A stretch of DNA of 64,000 bases from Micromonospora sp. WMMD812 (GTDB taxonomy: Bacteria; Actinomycetota; Actinomycetes; Mycobacteriales; Micromonosporaceae), in assembly GCF_027497215.1 (NCBI RefSeq), contig NZ_CP114904.1, forward strand, positions 2,192,001 to 2,256,000, given 5' to 3'. The translations under genes were made by a program, and so were the position numbers. Shown piece after piece: positions 1 through 7,039 of the stretch; the first letter of the stretch is position 1, and every line of letters begins with the position of its first letter. The notes beneath the pieces were generated by a model. The model did not search any database, had not been told where the DNA came from, and saw only the letters and a list, made by a program, of their open reading frames with translations.

Positions 1-1143
1 GAACGCGTCGCGCTCGATCGCCTCCATCAGGCCGTGGTAGACCGCCTCCACCAGCGACGCGCCGGAGGCGCAGCCGTTCGACGTCTCCTGGACGAAGCGC
101 TCCTCGACACTCGCCGCGTGGTAGTAGACGAGGATCTCCGGCACCAGCACCGCGCGCTGGTCGCGCAGCGACCAGCCCCACACCCAGGTGATCGGCCGGT
201 CCGGGTCGAACCGGTGGAGGTACGGGTTGGCCTGGTAGAACGCGTCGGTGTAGAGCCCGCACTCGCGCGGGTCCAGGGCGTCGCCGCCCAGCTCCCGCAG
301 GGTCGCGGTGACCGCGGTGCGCTTGCCGCGCGGGCGTAGGCCGGCGGCGCGCTCCAGCCCTTCCAGCACCGCGATCCGGGCGCTGCGCCGGTAGCCGTCG
401 GCGTGCCCGCCGTACAGCGTCTCCCGTAGGTAGCGGCCGCTGCGCAGGGTGAACGAGCCGATCGCCGGTGAGGTGGAGAGCGAGGTGACGTCCTGCCACA
501 GGGTGGCGCCGAGCGCGCCGCAGACCGGGTTGGCGAACGCCTCGACATCCAGCGGGTAGTCGTCCAGATCCCGGCCGCGGAAGGTATTCGGCGCCAGCTT
601 CGGGGTGGCGGGCAGCTCGATCACGGCCAGCTCCGCCGCGTCGGCGACCCCGCCGCCGCAGCTCGGGCACTCCGGGTCGGGCAGCAGCGGAACCCGGTGC
701 ACCCGCAGGGTGGACAGGTCGACCTGGAGCACCGTGCCGACGCCCGGCGCCGCCGCGTCGGGACCGTCCGGCGCGACGCCGGCGGCGCGGTGCGCGTCGA
801 TCAGGGCGTGCAGGAAGTCCGCGACGAACGGGGTCGCGTACGGCCACGGGCCCGCCGCGACGGTGTCGCCGCCCAGCTCGACCGCGTCGCGCAGGTCCCG
901 GTGCCGCACCGCCTGCCAGCGGCGCGCCAGGCAGGTCGGACAGGCCGCCGCGGGTGGCAGCGGCCCGAGCAGCGCCAGCTGCCCGTAGAGCAGCACCCGG
1001 GGCGCGCGCGCCGGCCGGGCGGGTGCGCTCAGCTCGTCACGCACCCCCAGCGCGACCACCTCGGCGTCGCAGCCGCGCTCGGCGAGCAGCCGGGCCAGCC
1101 CGGCACAGACCAGCTCGTCGGTCGCCGACCCGCCGCCGCTCAT
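1..1143 (-). CDS. YcaO-family azoline cyclodehydratase of a RiPP cluster (3' end outside window)
   Basis: Only the first 381 codons are visible; the frame is open to base 1 and so continues beyond the window. YcaO enzymes use ATP to activate backbone amides so that Cys/Ser/Thr side chains cyclise to azolines. Two diagnostic YcaO stretches are present: RIAVLEGLERAAG around residues 256-268, and ETSNGCASGASLVEA followed by MEAIERDAF around 353-381, which carry the Glu/Asn residues that bind ATP-Mg. Two CxxC pairs (CPTC 68-71, CPSC 159-162) in the N-terminal part may bind zinc. The ATG at 1143 overlaps the stop of the upstream leader-binding gene (ATGA), so the two are translationally coupled, as in discrete F/D protein pairs of thiopeptide and linear azole clusters. 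The product cannot be named because precursor and tailoring genes are not in view. Confidence 0.9.
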   Translation of the reverse strand, partial: MSGGGSATDELVCAGLARLLAERGCDAEVVALGVRDELSAPARPARAPRVLLYGQLALLGPLPPAAACPTCLARRWQAVRHRDLRDAVELGGDTVAAGPWPYATPFVADFLHALIDAHRAAGVAPDGPDAAAPGVGTVLQVDLSTLRVHRVPLLPDPECPSCGGGVADAAELAVIELPATPKLAPNTFRGRDLDDYPLDVEAFANPVCGALGATLWQDVTSLSTSPAIGSFTLRSGRYLRETLYGGHADGYRRSARIAVLEGLERAAGLRPRGKRTAVTATLRELGGDALDPRECGLYTDAFYQANPYLHRFDPDRPITWVWGWSLRDQRAVLVPEILVYYHAASVEERFVQETSNGCASGASLVEAVYHGLMEAIERDAF

Positions 1144-3317
1144 CGGTCTTCCCCGGCGGCCAGCAGCACCTTCACCACGACCAGCCCGCCCGCGGCCAGG
1201 TCCGCGCCGCCGACCGGCGCCACCAGCACGTCGTACCCGTGCTCCCGCAGCCGGTCCAGCACGTCGGCCCAGCGGTGGACCGCACCGGCGGCGGCGTCCG
1301 TCTCGCCGTGCACCGCCACCGTGCCGGCGTCGAAGTCGACGAGCACGGGGTCACCGGTGTCCGGCACCGCGTCGGGGTCCTGTGCGCGCAGCTGTGCCTG
1401 GCCCAGCACGTCGCGCAGCGCGGCCACCGCGGCCACCGTCCACGCCGGGTCGGCGGCGAGCGCGTACGACCACTGACCGCGGGTCGGGTCGAAGGAGCGC
1501 GCCAGCAGCACCGTCACTCCGGTGTCGGGCTGCCCGCCGAGGTCGAGCAGCTCCACGGCCACCCCGAGGTTCGCCGCCGACTTGGTCAGGAAGACCAGCT
1601 CGGGGTCGGTGCCGATGGTGTCGAGGCGGATCCGCCGGGCGGTGGCCGCACCGCCGACGACCTGCCGCAGCGCGTGCCCGGCGAGCGCCGAGGCGAGCCC
1701 GGACCGGACCGCCTCGGCGAGGTCGCCGCCCGCTCCCCCGCCGGCGCTGGTCGGCTCCACGCCGCGACCGTGGTTGGCCGGCCCGAACGGCTCCAGCACC
1801 GCGGCCGGCACCGCCGCCGCCTCGCCGGTGAGCAGTGAGCGGGCCGCGGCCCAGGCGTCGGCGGGGTCACCCCAACCCGACGCGAGGCCGAGACGGGCGG
1901 CGCCGACCCGCGGCACGTCGCCGGGGGCCACCTCGTTGGCAGCGGTGTGGCCGGCGCCGGCGACGGCCGCCACCCGTAGCGCCCGCAGCCGGGCCGCCGC
2001 GACGTGGTGGACGTCGAACGCGCTCACGGTGCGGCGCCGGCCACTGCCGTCGGTGAACTCGACCGAGCCGATCTTGATCGGGGTCTGGTCCCACCGCTCG
2101 TCGTCGTAGCGGCGGAACACCCCCAGGTGCGGCTGGAGCAGTGGCTGGTGGGCGGCGAGCCGCTCCACCGCCGCCTGCGCCTGCGCGGACTGGTCGGCCG
2201 CCTCGCCGGTCTCGACAGGCGGCGCGTCCAGCTCGACGGCGGTCCACGCCGACTCCGCCGGCCCCGGCCGGCAGAACGCGCACCGGGGGTGGGGAAGCAG
2301 CCGTTCGGTCAGCACGTCGAGCGAGGCGAGGTGCTGCACGATCACGCTGCCGTCGGTCTCGGCCGGCAGCGCGCCGGTCGTCAGTCGGAACACCTCGTAG
2401 GCGAGCAGGTTGCCGACCATCGCCGCGAGCGGCCCGTCCGGCTGGGCGGCGGCCGGCGCGGCCCCGGACGGCAACGCCGCGGACCGCCACACCTGCCCGG
2501 CGGCGTCGGTCTCGTCGTTGTCGCCGAGTCGCAGCATCGCGCAGCACCAGCAACCGGTACGGCCCGGGCCCTGCACCGGGCCGACCAGCATCCGGCCGCC
2601 GGCGACCCAGGCCGGCAGGAGCAGCCGGTCGGCGGGGACGCCGGCCGCGAGCAGCCGCAGGGTGTCGCGGGGCGCGTCGTCGCCGGCGGCCACCACGACG
2701 ATGTCCGCCGCGGCCAGCTCGGGCCAGCCGACCTCGCCGGCGGCGGGCAGCACCTCGACGGTCGCGGCGCAGCCCGCGGCGTCCAGCTCGGCCAGCTCGG
2801 GTGCGAGCGCCGCCTCGACCGCCGGCGGGACGGTCACCGTGGCGGCGCCGTTGCGCAGCAGGCCGGTGGCGCACGCGACGGCGACGGGTCCGGTGCCCAG
2901 CACCGCGATCCGGGTGCCCCGGAAGGTGGCGAAGCGCTGCTGCGCCCGGTCGGTGTAGTGGTCGACGTAGGCGATCTGGGTGGCGAAGTGGGCGGCCACC
3001 GCCGGACCGAGGATCGCCGCCGGATCACCCTCCGCCTCGGGGATGTCCCGGGCGAAGCCACGTGCGTAGAGCGCGCTCACCAGCTCGCCGATCATGGCGC
3101 GCTGCGCGGCGGGCAGCGGCGCGCAGATGTCGGCGACCCGGTTGCGCCCGTTCAGGTGCGGGACGAGCACCGACGCCAACCGGTACGCGGTGGCGGAGGA
3201 GAGCCGGAATCCACTGTTGGCGTTGTGGAACAGCACTCCGTCCTCGGTGCGGGTGAACAGCACGTCGTGGCGCATCCGCGGCCGGGTCTGCGCCACCGTC
3301 TCGTAGGCAGTGCTCAT
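1140..3317 (-). CDS. TOMM leader-peptide-binding protein, ocin-ThiF-like (E1-like partner of YcaO)
   Basis: A 725-residue protein. The N-terminal part resembles the peptide-clasp/E1-like scaffold that binds the leader peptide and presents the core to YcaO. An E1-like nucleotide fold is suggested by VLGTGPVAVACATGLL (about residue 125). Cysteine clusters CWCC and CAFC look like the structural zinc site of ThiF/E1 relatives. The C-terminal half resembles a degenerate YcaO-type fold (inference). The chosen start MSTAYETVAQ overlaps the SARP stop as TGATG; an in-frame extension upstream runs into the SARP gene and is rejected. It is the second-last visible gene of the operon, directly before YcaO. 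Fused or tandem ocin-ThiF/YcaO pairs are characteristic of azol(in)e RiPPs such as thiopeptides. Confidence 0.85.
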   Translation of the reverse strand: MSTAYETVAQTRPRMRHDVLFTRTEDGVLFHNANSGFRLSSATAYRLASVLVPHLNGRNRVADICAPLPAAQRAMIGELVSALYARGFARDIPEAEGDPAAILGPAVAAHFATQIAYVDHYTDRAQQRFATFRGTRIAVLGTGPVAVACATGLLRNGAATVTVPPAVEAALAPELAELDAAGCAATVEVLPAAGEVGWPELAAADIVVVAAGDDAPRDTLRLLAAGVPADRLLLPAWVAGGRMLVGPVQGPGRTGCWCCAMLRLGDNDETDAAGQVWRSAALPSGAAPAAAQPDGPLAAMVGNLLAYEVFRLTTGALPAETDGSVIVQHLASLDVLTERLLPHPRCAFCRPGPAESAWTAVELDAPPVETGEAADQSAQAQAAVERLAAHQPLLQPHLGVFRRYDDERWDQTPIKIGSVEFTDGSGRRRTVSAFDVHHVAAARLRALRVAAVAGAGHTAANEVAPGDVPRVGAARLGLASGWGDPADAWAAARSLLTGEAAAVPAAVLEPFGPANHGRGVEPTSAGGGAGGDLAEAVRSGLASALAGHALRQVVGGAATARRIRLDTIGTDPELVFLTKSAANLGVAVELLDLGGQPDTGVTVLLARSFDPTRGQWSYALAADPAWTVAAVAALRDVLGQAQLRAQDPDAVPDTGDPVLVDFDAGTVAVHGETDAAAGAVHRWADVLDRLREHGYDVLVAPVGGADLAAGGLVVVKVLLAAGEDR

Positions 3318-5125
3318 CAGAGGGATCCCTTCGCTCGGTACGGGGGTGGTGGCGGGCCGGGGTGGGGTGCGGGCCGGTCGGCGACGGCGTGGGCATGGCG
3401 CCGCAGCAGCCCCCGGATCCAGTAGTGGTCCACGGCCTCCTCGACCAGGCTGTGGTCGACCAACGCGTCGAGCAGGTCGCGGGCCGCGGGCGGCTCCACG
3501 TCCAGCAGCTCCGCCGCCCGGCCCACGGTGATCGGCGTGGACGCCGCGGTGGCCAGGCGGACGAACGCCGCGGCCAGCGCCTCCCCGGTCCGGGACAACG
3601 TCTCGTCGAAGCGGAAGCCGAGCGACATGTCCGGCTCCCCGGGCAGGCTCAACCGGCCCAGCGGGTCCGCGCGCAGCCACTCGACCGCCTCCGCGAGGCT
3701 CATCCGGGCGCGCAGCAGGATCCGGGTGGCGGCGATGCGCAGCGCCAGCGGCAGGTGTTCGCAGAGCGCCGCGAGTGCCGTGGCGGCCCGCGGGTCGGCG
3801 TCGACCTGCTCGGGCCCGAGCGCGGCGGCGAGCATCCGCAGCGAGTCGGCGGGGTCGAGCGGCTCGACCCGGTGCAGCCAGCCGCCGAGCCGCGCGACCG
3901 GACCGGAGAGGCTCTGCCGGCTGGTCAGCAGCAGCGCGTCGCCGGGCGCCAACAGGGCGGGCAGCTCCCGCGCCTGGCCGGCGTCGACCACGTCGTCGAG
4001 CACCAACAGCCGCCGGCCGCCACGGGCGCCGGCGTCCCGGCCGCGCGCGGCGAGCAGCTGCCGCTCGACGTGCTCCAGCGGCGACGCCGACCCGGTGGCC
4101 GAGCCCATCTCGACGCGCACCTGGCCACCGGAGAAGTCGTCCGCGACGAGCTGGCCGACGTGCCGCGCCAGCGCGGTCTTGCCGACGCCGGGCGGGCCGC
4201 TGAGCGCCACGATCGGGCAGCCCGCGCGGAGCCGGTCGGCGATGGTGCCGCCGAGCGCGTCCCGGCCGACGAAGCCGGGCGCGAGCGGGTGCCGGGTCGG
4301 CGCGGCGACGGGCGCGGCCGCCGGGCCGGCCGGGGTGGGCGGTTCGCCGCGCAGGATGGTCAGCTCCAGCCCGCGCAGCGCCGGGCCGGGGGCGACGCCG
4401 AGTTCGTTGCCGAGATGCTCCCGGATCCGGCGCAGCTCGGCCAGCGCGTCGGCCTGCCGGCCGGTGCGGTAGAGCACCGAGACGAGCTGCGCCGAGAAGC
4501 GCTCGTTCGCCGGGTAGGCGCGGGTCGCGGTCCAGAGGTCCACCTGTACGGAGCGATCCCGGCCCAGGCCGATCTTCAGGTCGCAGACCCGCTCGATCAC
4601 CCGGACCCGCTCCTCGCTGATCCGGGGCACCACGTCACGGTGCAGCGCCTCCGACGGCACGTTGGCCAGCATCGGGTCGCTCCACAGCGCGAGCGCCTCC
4701 TCCAGCATGGCCAGCTCCGCCTCCGGTTCCGGTTCGTCGCGGCTGCGGCGGATCAGGTCGCGGAAGCGCATCAGGTCGACGGTCTCGGCGGTGGCGGTGA
4801 TCCGGTAGCCCCCCGGGACGGTCTTGATCACGCTGCCGGTGATGCCGTGCCGACTGAACAACTGCCGCAGGCGCAGCGCGCAGGTCTGCAGCGCGGCCTT
4901 GGCCGAGGCGGGCCGCTCGTCGCCCCAGATCGCCTGCTGCAGCGCGCCGACCGACACCACCTCGTCGGGGTGCAGCAGCAACGCCGCGAGCAGCGAGGTC
5001 ACCTTGGACGGCGGGAGGACCAGCGCGTCCGCGCCGCTGGTGAGGGTCAGCGGGCCGAGCACCCGGAACGCCGCCGGCCGGACCGCCCGGTCGTTCCCGG
5101 GTGGGCTCACCGCGACACGTTCCAT
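3317..5125 (-). CDS. AfsR/SARP-family transcriptional activator with NB-ARC ATPase domain
   Basis: A 602-residue predicted cluster activator. An N-terminal OmpR-like winged helix (about residues 15-95, with SKVTSLLAALLLHPDEVVS and IWGDERPASAKAAL) is followed by a bacterial transcriptional activator domain (about 100-250). After a Pro/Ala linker comes an NB-ARC/STAND ATPase with Walker A GPPGVGKTAL and Walker B LLVLDDVVDA. The TPR tail of full-length AfsR is essentially absent, so it is a medium-size SARP. The ATG at 5125 is preceded by GGGGAGG at good spacing; a longer frame to 5293 overlaps the upstream small gene and lacks support. SARPs typically bind direct repeats near cluster promoters, so this is probably the pathway-specific activator of the RiPP operon in which it sits. 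Confidence 0.88.
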   Translation of the reverse strand: MERVAVSPPGNDRAVRPAAFRVLGPLTLTSGADALVLPPSKVTSLLAALLLHPDEVVSVGALQQAIWGDERPASAKAALQTCALRLRQLFSRHGITGSVIKTVPGGYRITATAETVDLMRFRDLIRRSRDEPEPEAELAMLEEALALWSDPMLANVPSEALHRDVVPRISEERVRVIERVCDLKIGLGRDRSVQVDLWTATRAYPANERFSAQLVSVLYRTGRQADALAELRRIREHLGNELGVAPGPALRGLELTILRGEPPTPAGPAAAPVAAPTRHPLAPGFVGRDALGGTIADRLRAGCPIVALSGPPGVGKTALARHVGQLVADDFSGGQVRVEMGSATGSASPLEHVERQLLAARGRDAGARGGRRLLVLDDVVDAGQARELPALLAPGDALLLTSRQSLSGPVARLGGWLHRVEPLDPADSLRMLAAALGPEQVDADPRAATALAALCEHLPLALRIAATRILLRARMSLAEAVEWLRADPLGRLSLPGEPDMSLGFRFDETLSRTGEALAAAFVRLATAASTPITVGRAAELLDVEPPAARDLLDALVDHSLVEEAVDHYWIRGLLRRHAHAVADRPAPHPGPPPPPYRAKGSL

Positions 5126-5150
5126 CGCGACCTCCCCGTCCGAACGGACG

Positions 5151-5411
5151 TCAGGTGACCGTCCAGCCCCGCAGCGCCGGCACGCTGCGGATCGCACGCT
5201 GGCAGACCCGCTGCACGATGTAGTCGGAGATCGCCTGCTCCGAGGCGATGGTGAAGACCGCGATCTCCACCTGTCCGGCGAAGGCGCGGGCACGGATGTG
5301 CCGGATACCGTCGGCCGCGGCGGCGTTGAGCCACAGCAGGTCCGTCAGTTCGCCGGCGGACAGGTCGTAGTCACCGCGCGGCGGCCGCAGCGCGATCCGG
5401 GTGAGCAGCAC
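5151..5411 (-). CDS. small conserved-looking protein of unknown function (86 aa), first clear gene of the RiPP operon
   Basis: The GTG start at 5411 has a GGAGG six bases upstream, and codons from there show the strong G/C third-position bias of real genes. The protein begins MLLTRIALRPPRGDY, is mixed alpha/beta in look, has no signal or membrane segment, and ends PALRGWTVT. I do not recognise the family. It stops 25 bases before the SARP start, so it is very likely co-transcribed with the RiPP operon. Its middle (VEIAVFTIASEQAISDYIVQR) could form a strand and an amphipathic helix, as in small ACT- or chaperone-like partners; that is speculation. It overlaps the 3' part of a second small reading frame (5371-5568). 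Confidence 0.6.
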   Translation of the reverse strand: MLLTRIALRPPRGDYDLSAGELTDLLWLNAAAADGIRHIRARAFAGQVEIAVFTIASEQAISDYIVQRVCQRAIRSVPALRGWTVT

Positions 5412-5568
5412 GGCGAGCCTCCGCTGAACCGGGCCGACCAGGTCTGCGCGCGTGCCCCTGTGAGCCGAACCCAGGACGACGGTCGGGCACCTCGACGAAT
5501 CGGATCCGCGATGCATTCGCTGCCGTGGTCGCGAATGCATCGACTGTCCACTTCCGCCCGATGTGCAT
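5371..5568 (-). CDS. possible small ORF (65 aa) with strong ribosome binding site; leader peptide, regulator or RiPP precursor
   Basis: The ATG at 5568 is preceded by GAGGGAGGTGCCCG, an excellent Shine-Dalgarno at ideal spacing. The N-terminal peptide reads MHIGRKWTVDAFATTAANAS. Third-position GC is about 73 percent in the first 40 codons and falls in the last part, where the frame overlaps the 86-aa gene in another phase. It has no cysteine, so it is not a typical azole precursor, but Ser and Thr are present. The start codon lies inside an 8-bp stem palindrome and codons 10-21 contain a 12-bp inverted repeat. The peptide may therefore serve mainly as a translated leader controlling the downstream genes. 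A frameshifted ancestral fusion with the next ORF is the other explanation. Confidence 0.35.
   Translation of the reverse strand: MHIGRKWTVDAFATTAANASRIRFVEVPDRRPGFGSQGHARRPGRPGSAEARRAAHPDRAAAAAR
5509..5542. repeat. perfect 12-bp inverted repeat, 10-nt spacer
   Basis: CGATGCATTCGC at 5509-5520 is repeated inverted as GCGAATGCATCG at 5531-5542. The symmetry could be an operator for a dimeric regulator such as the divergent TrmB/LuxR-like protein, or an RNA hairpin in the leader of the RiPP operon. It falls within the 65-aa small ORF. Confidence 0.75.
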
Positions 5569-5573
5569 CGGGC
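5556..5573. repeat. 8-bp perfect palindrome (2-nt centre) covering a start codon
   Basis: GCCCGATG-TG-CATCGGGC. On the minus strand the start codon of the 65-aa ORF (5566-5568) lies in one arm, immediately after its Shine-Dalgarno, so folding of the mRNA could hide the start. Confidence 0.65.
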
Positions 5574-5657
5574 ACCTCCCTCGTCTGCCGCCCGCCTGGT
5601 TGCGGCGCCGGGATGAGCGTGCGGCCCGGGCCTCGTCCGCGTCATCACTTCGGGCGC

Positions 5658-5687
5658 TGCCGGAACCGGCCGTGGCCGGTTCCGGCA
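5658..5687. repeat. 14-bp perfect inverted repeat, 2-nt spacer, between the divergent RiPP-cluster genes
   Basis: The arms TGCCGGAACCGGCC (5658-5671) and GGCCGGTTCCGGCA (5674-5687) match perfectly. No T-run follows on either strand, which argues against a simple terminator. The position, about 90 bases upstream of the first small ORF and about 180 upstream of the divergent regulator, suits an operator or a stable mRNA leader structure. The remaining stretch 5690-5830 is AT-richer than its surroundings and holds no convincing gene. Confidence 0.7.
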
Positions 5688-5833
5688 CGCCGAGTGGTCA
5701 TCAGAAATCAAAGAATGCCTATTTTGCGGTCGGTGGATCCACTTGTCTCATTGATATGCATGCCTGCGCGTGTTCACCGTTTCAGCCCCCTCCGGCCAGG
5801 CTCTTGTCGGCGAACGAACACAGTTTGGAGACC

Positions 5834-5861
5834 TTGCGGGGGACCCCCCGTCAACTAATGT
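5834..5861 (+). promoter_or_regulatory. sigma70-like promoter for the TrmB/LuxR-like regulator, probably giving a leaderless mRNA
   Basis: The -35 is TTGCGG (5834-5839), the spacer 16 bases, and the -10 TAATGT (5856-5861). Transcription would start about 5868-5871, at the GTG start codon, implying a leaderless message. A short palindrome CGGGGG-AC-CCCCCG occupies the spacer and could be an operator. Confidence 0.5.
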
Positions 5862-5870
5862 GATCACGCG

Positions 5871-6863
5871 GTGAACACAATGGAGGAGACCTTGCTCGAA
5901 CGGCTGGGTGTGTCGGCAGCTGCCGAAGCCGTCTACTGGGCGATGTTGGATCATCCGACGTGGGACGTCGACGAGCTCGTCACGAACCTCGACATCCCGG
6001 AGACCGTCGTCCACGACGCCCTCGCCGCGCTGGCCGACCGCGCGCTCATCACGCCGTCGACCAGCCGGCCGGGCGCCCTACGCGCGGTGAGCCCCCAGAT
6101 CGGCCTGCTCGCCCTGCTCGACCAGGCCGAACAGCAGATGATCGCGCAACAGGCGAAGCTCCAAGCGGCACGTGCCTCGGTGCTCGCCCGCGCCGCCAGC
6201 CACGACACCCACCGCGAGCGGGAGGAGATCGTCCGGCTCGAGGGGGTCGACGCGGTGCGGGACCGCCTCGCCGAGCACGCCCGCACCGCCTCCGAGAGCT
6301 TCATGACGCTCACCACCGGCCGGGCGATGCCGGCGCAGGCCATCGAGACCGGCAAGACGCTGACCCGGATCGCGCTCTCCCGGGGGGTGACGATCCGGCA
6401 CATCTACCAGGAGAGCACGCTGCACGACGCCGCCTCCCGCGCGTACGCCGAGCTGATGGCCGAGCAGGGCGAGCAGAGCCGGGTGATGCAGGAGGCGCCG
6501 CTGCGGATGACCCTCGTCGACCGGCAGTTCGCGCTCATCCCGATCGAGCCGCACTCCGGCCGGGGCGCGCTGGAGATCCGAGGCAACCGCCTGGTCTCGG
6601 CGCTGTGCCTGCTCTTCGACCTGCTCTGGGAGCGGAGCACGCCGTTCCCCCGGCCGTCCACCGCGGACGAGAACGGCCTGACCGACCAGGCCGTCGCCAT
6701 CCTGCGGCTGCTCCGCCAGGGCCGTACCGACGAGGCGATCGGCCGTCAGCTGGGGCTCTCCGAACGCACCGTGCGCCGCACCGTCCGCGACCTGATGCAG
6801 CGCCTCGACGCCGAGAGCCGCTTCCAGGCCGGGGTGGAGGCGGCGCTGCGCCGCTGGATCTGA
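5871..6863 (+). CDS. TrmB-like/LuxR-type helix-turn-helix transcriptional regulator
   Basis: 330 residues. The N-terminal part looks like a TrmB-type winged helix (LLERLGVSAAAEAVYWAML, then DELVTNLDIPETVVHDALAALADRALIT). A helical linker (about 85-125) and a PLD-like effector-sensing middle follow. The C-terminal LuxR-type HTH (about 270-325) contains LRQGRTDEAIGRQLGLSERTVRRTVRDLM. Such regulators often flank RiPP clusters in actinomycetes. Two starts are possible: GTG at 5871, favoured because the promoter predicts a leaderless transcript, and ATG at 5880 behind a weak GGTGA. It is divergent from the RiPP operon, and the palindromes between them are plausible targets. The ligand is unknown. 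Confidence 0.8.
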   Translation: MNTMEETLLERLGVSAAAEAVYWAMLDHPTWDVDELVTNLDIPETVVHDALAALADRALITPSTSRPGALRAVSPQIGLLALLDQAEQQMIAQQAKLQAARASVLARAASHDTHREREEIVRLEGVDAVRDRLAEHARTASESFMTLTTGRAMPAQAIETGKTLTRIALSRGVTIRHIYQESTLHDAASRAYAELMAEQGEQSRVMQEAPLRMTLVDRQFALIPIEPHSGRGALEIRGNRLVSALCLLFDLLWERSTPFPRPSTADENGLTDQAVAILRLLRQGRTDEAIGRQLGLSERTVRRTVRDLMQRLDAESRFQAGVEAALRRWI

Positions 6864-6988
6864 CCGCCCGACCCCGGACGCGCCGAACGCCAGGACCCCA
6901 CCCGAGCCGGGCGCGCCGAGTTCCCGCGCGCCGAGCGCGCCGCGCGGCCGGACAGCCGCCCGGCGCCGGGGAACGCGGAGCGGACCCC

Positions 6989-7030
6989 GGGTCCCGGCCG
7001 GGCCGCGGGAGCGGGCCGGCCGGGGACCCC
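6989..7030. terminator. GC-rich stem-loop between convergent regulator and pheT
   Basis: GGGTCCCGGCCGGGCC pairs, with one bulge, with GGCCGGCCGGGGACCC across a 9-base loop. It lies in the 176-base gap where the plus-strand regulator and minus-strand pheT converge. There is no T-run, as is common for actinomycete terminators. Confidence 0.5.
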
Positions 7031-7039
7031 GAATCGAAC

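Noticed and set aside
3318..3680. Extension of the ocin-ThiF-like protein upstream
   Set aside because: It runs in another phase through the end of the SARP gene; the ATG at 3317 is coupled to the SARP stop.
5126..5293. Extension of the SARP gene upstream
   Set aside because: Overlaps the small 86-aa gene out of phase; the ATG at 5125 has a strong Shine-Dalgarno and matches the family start.
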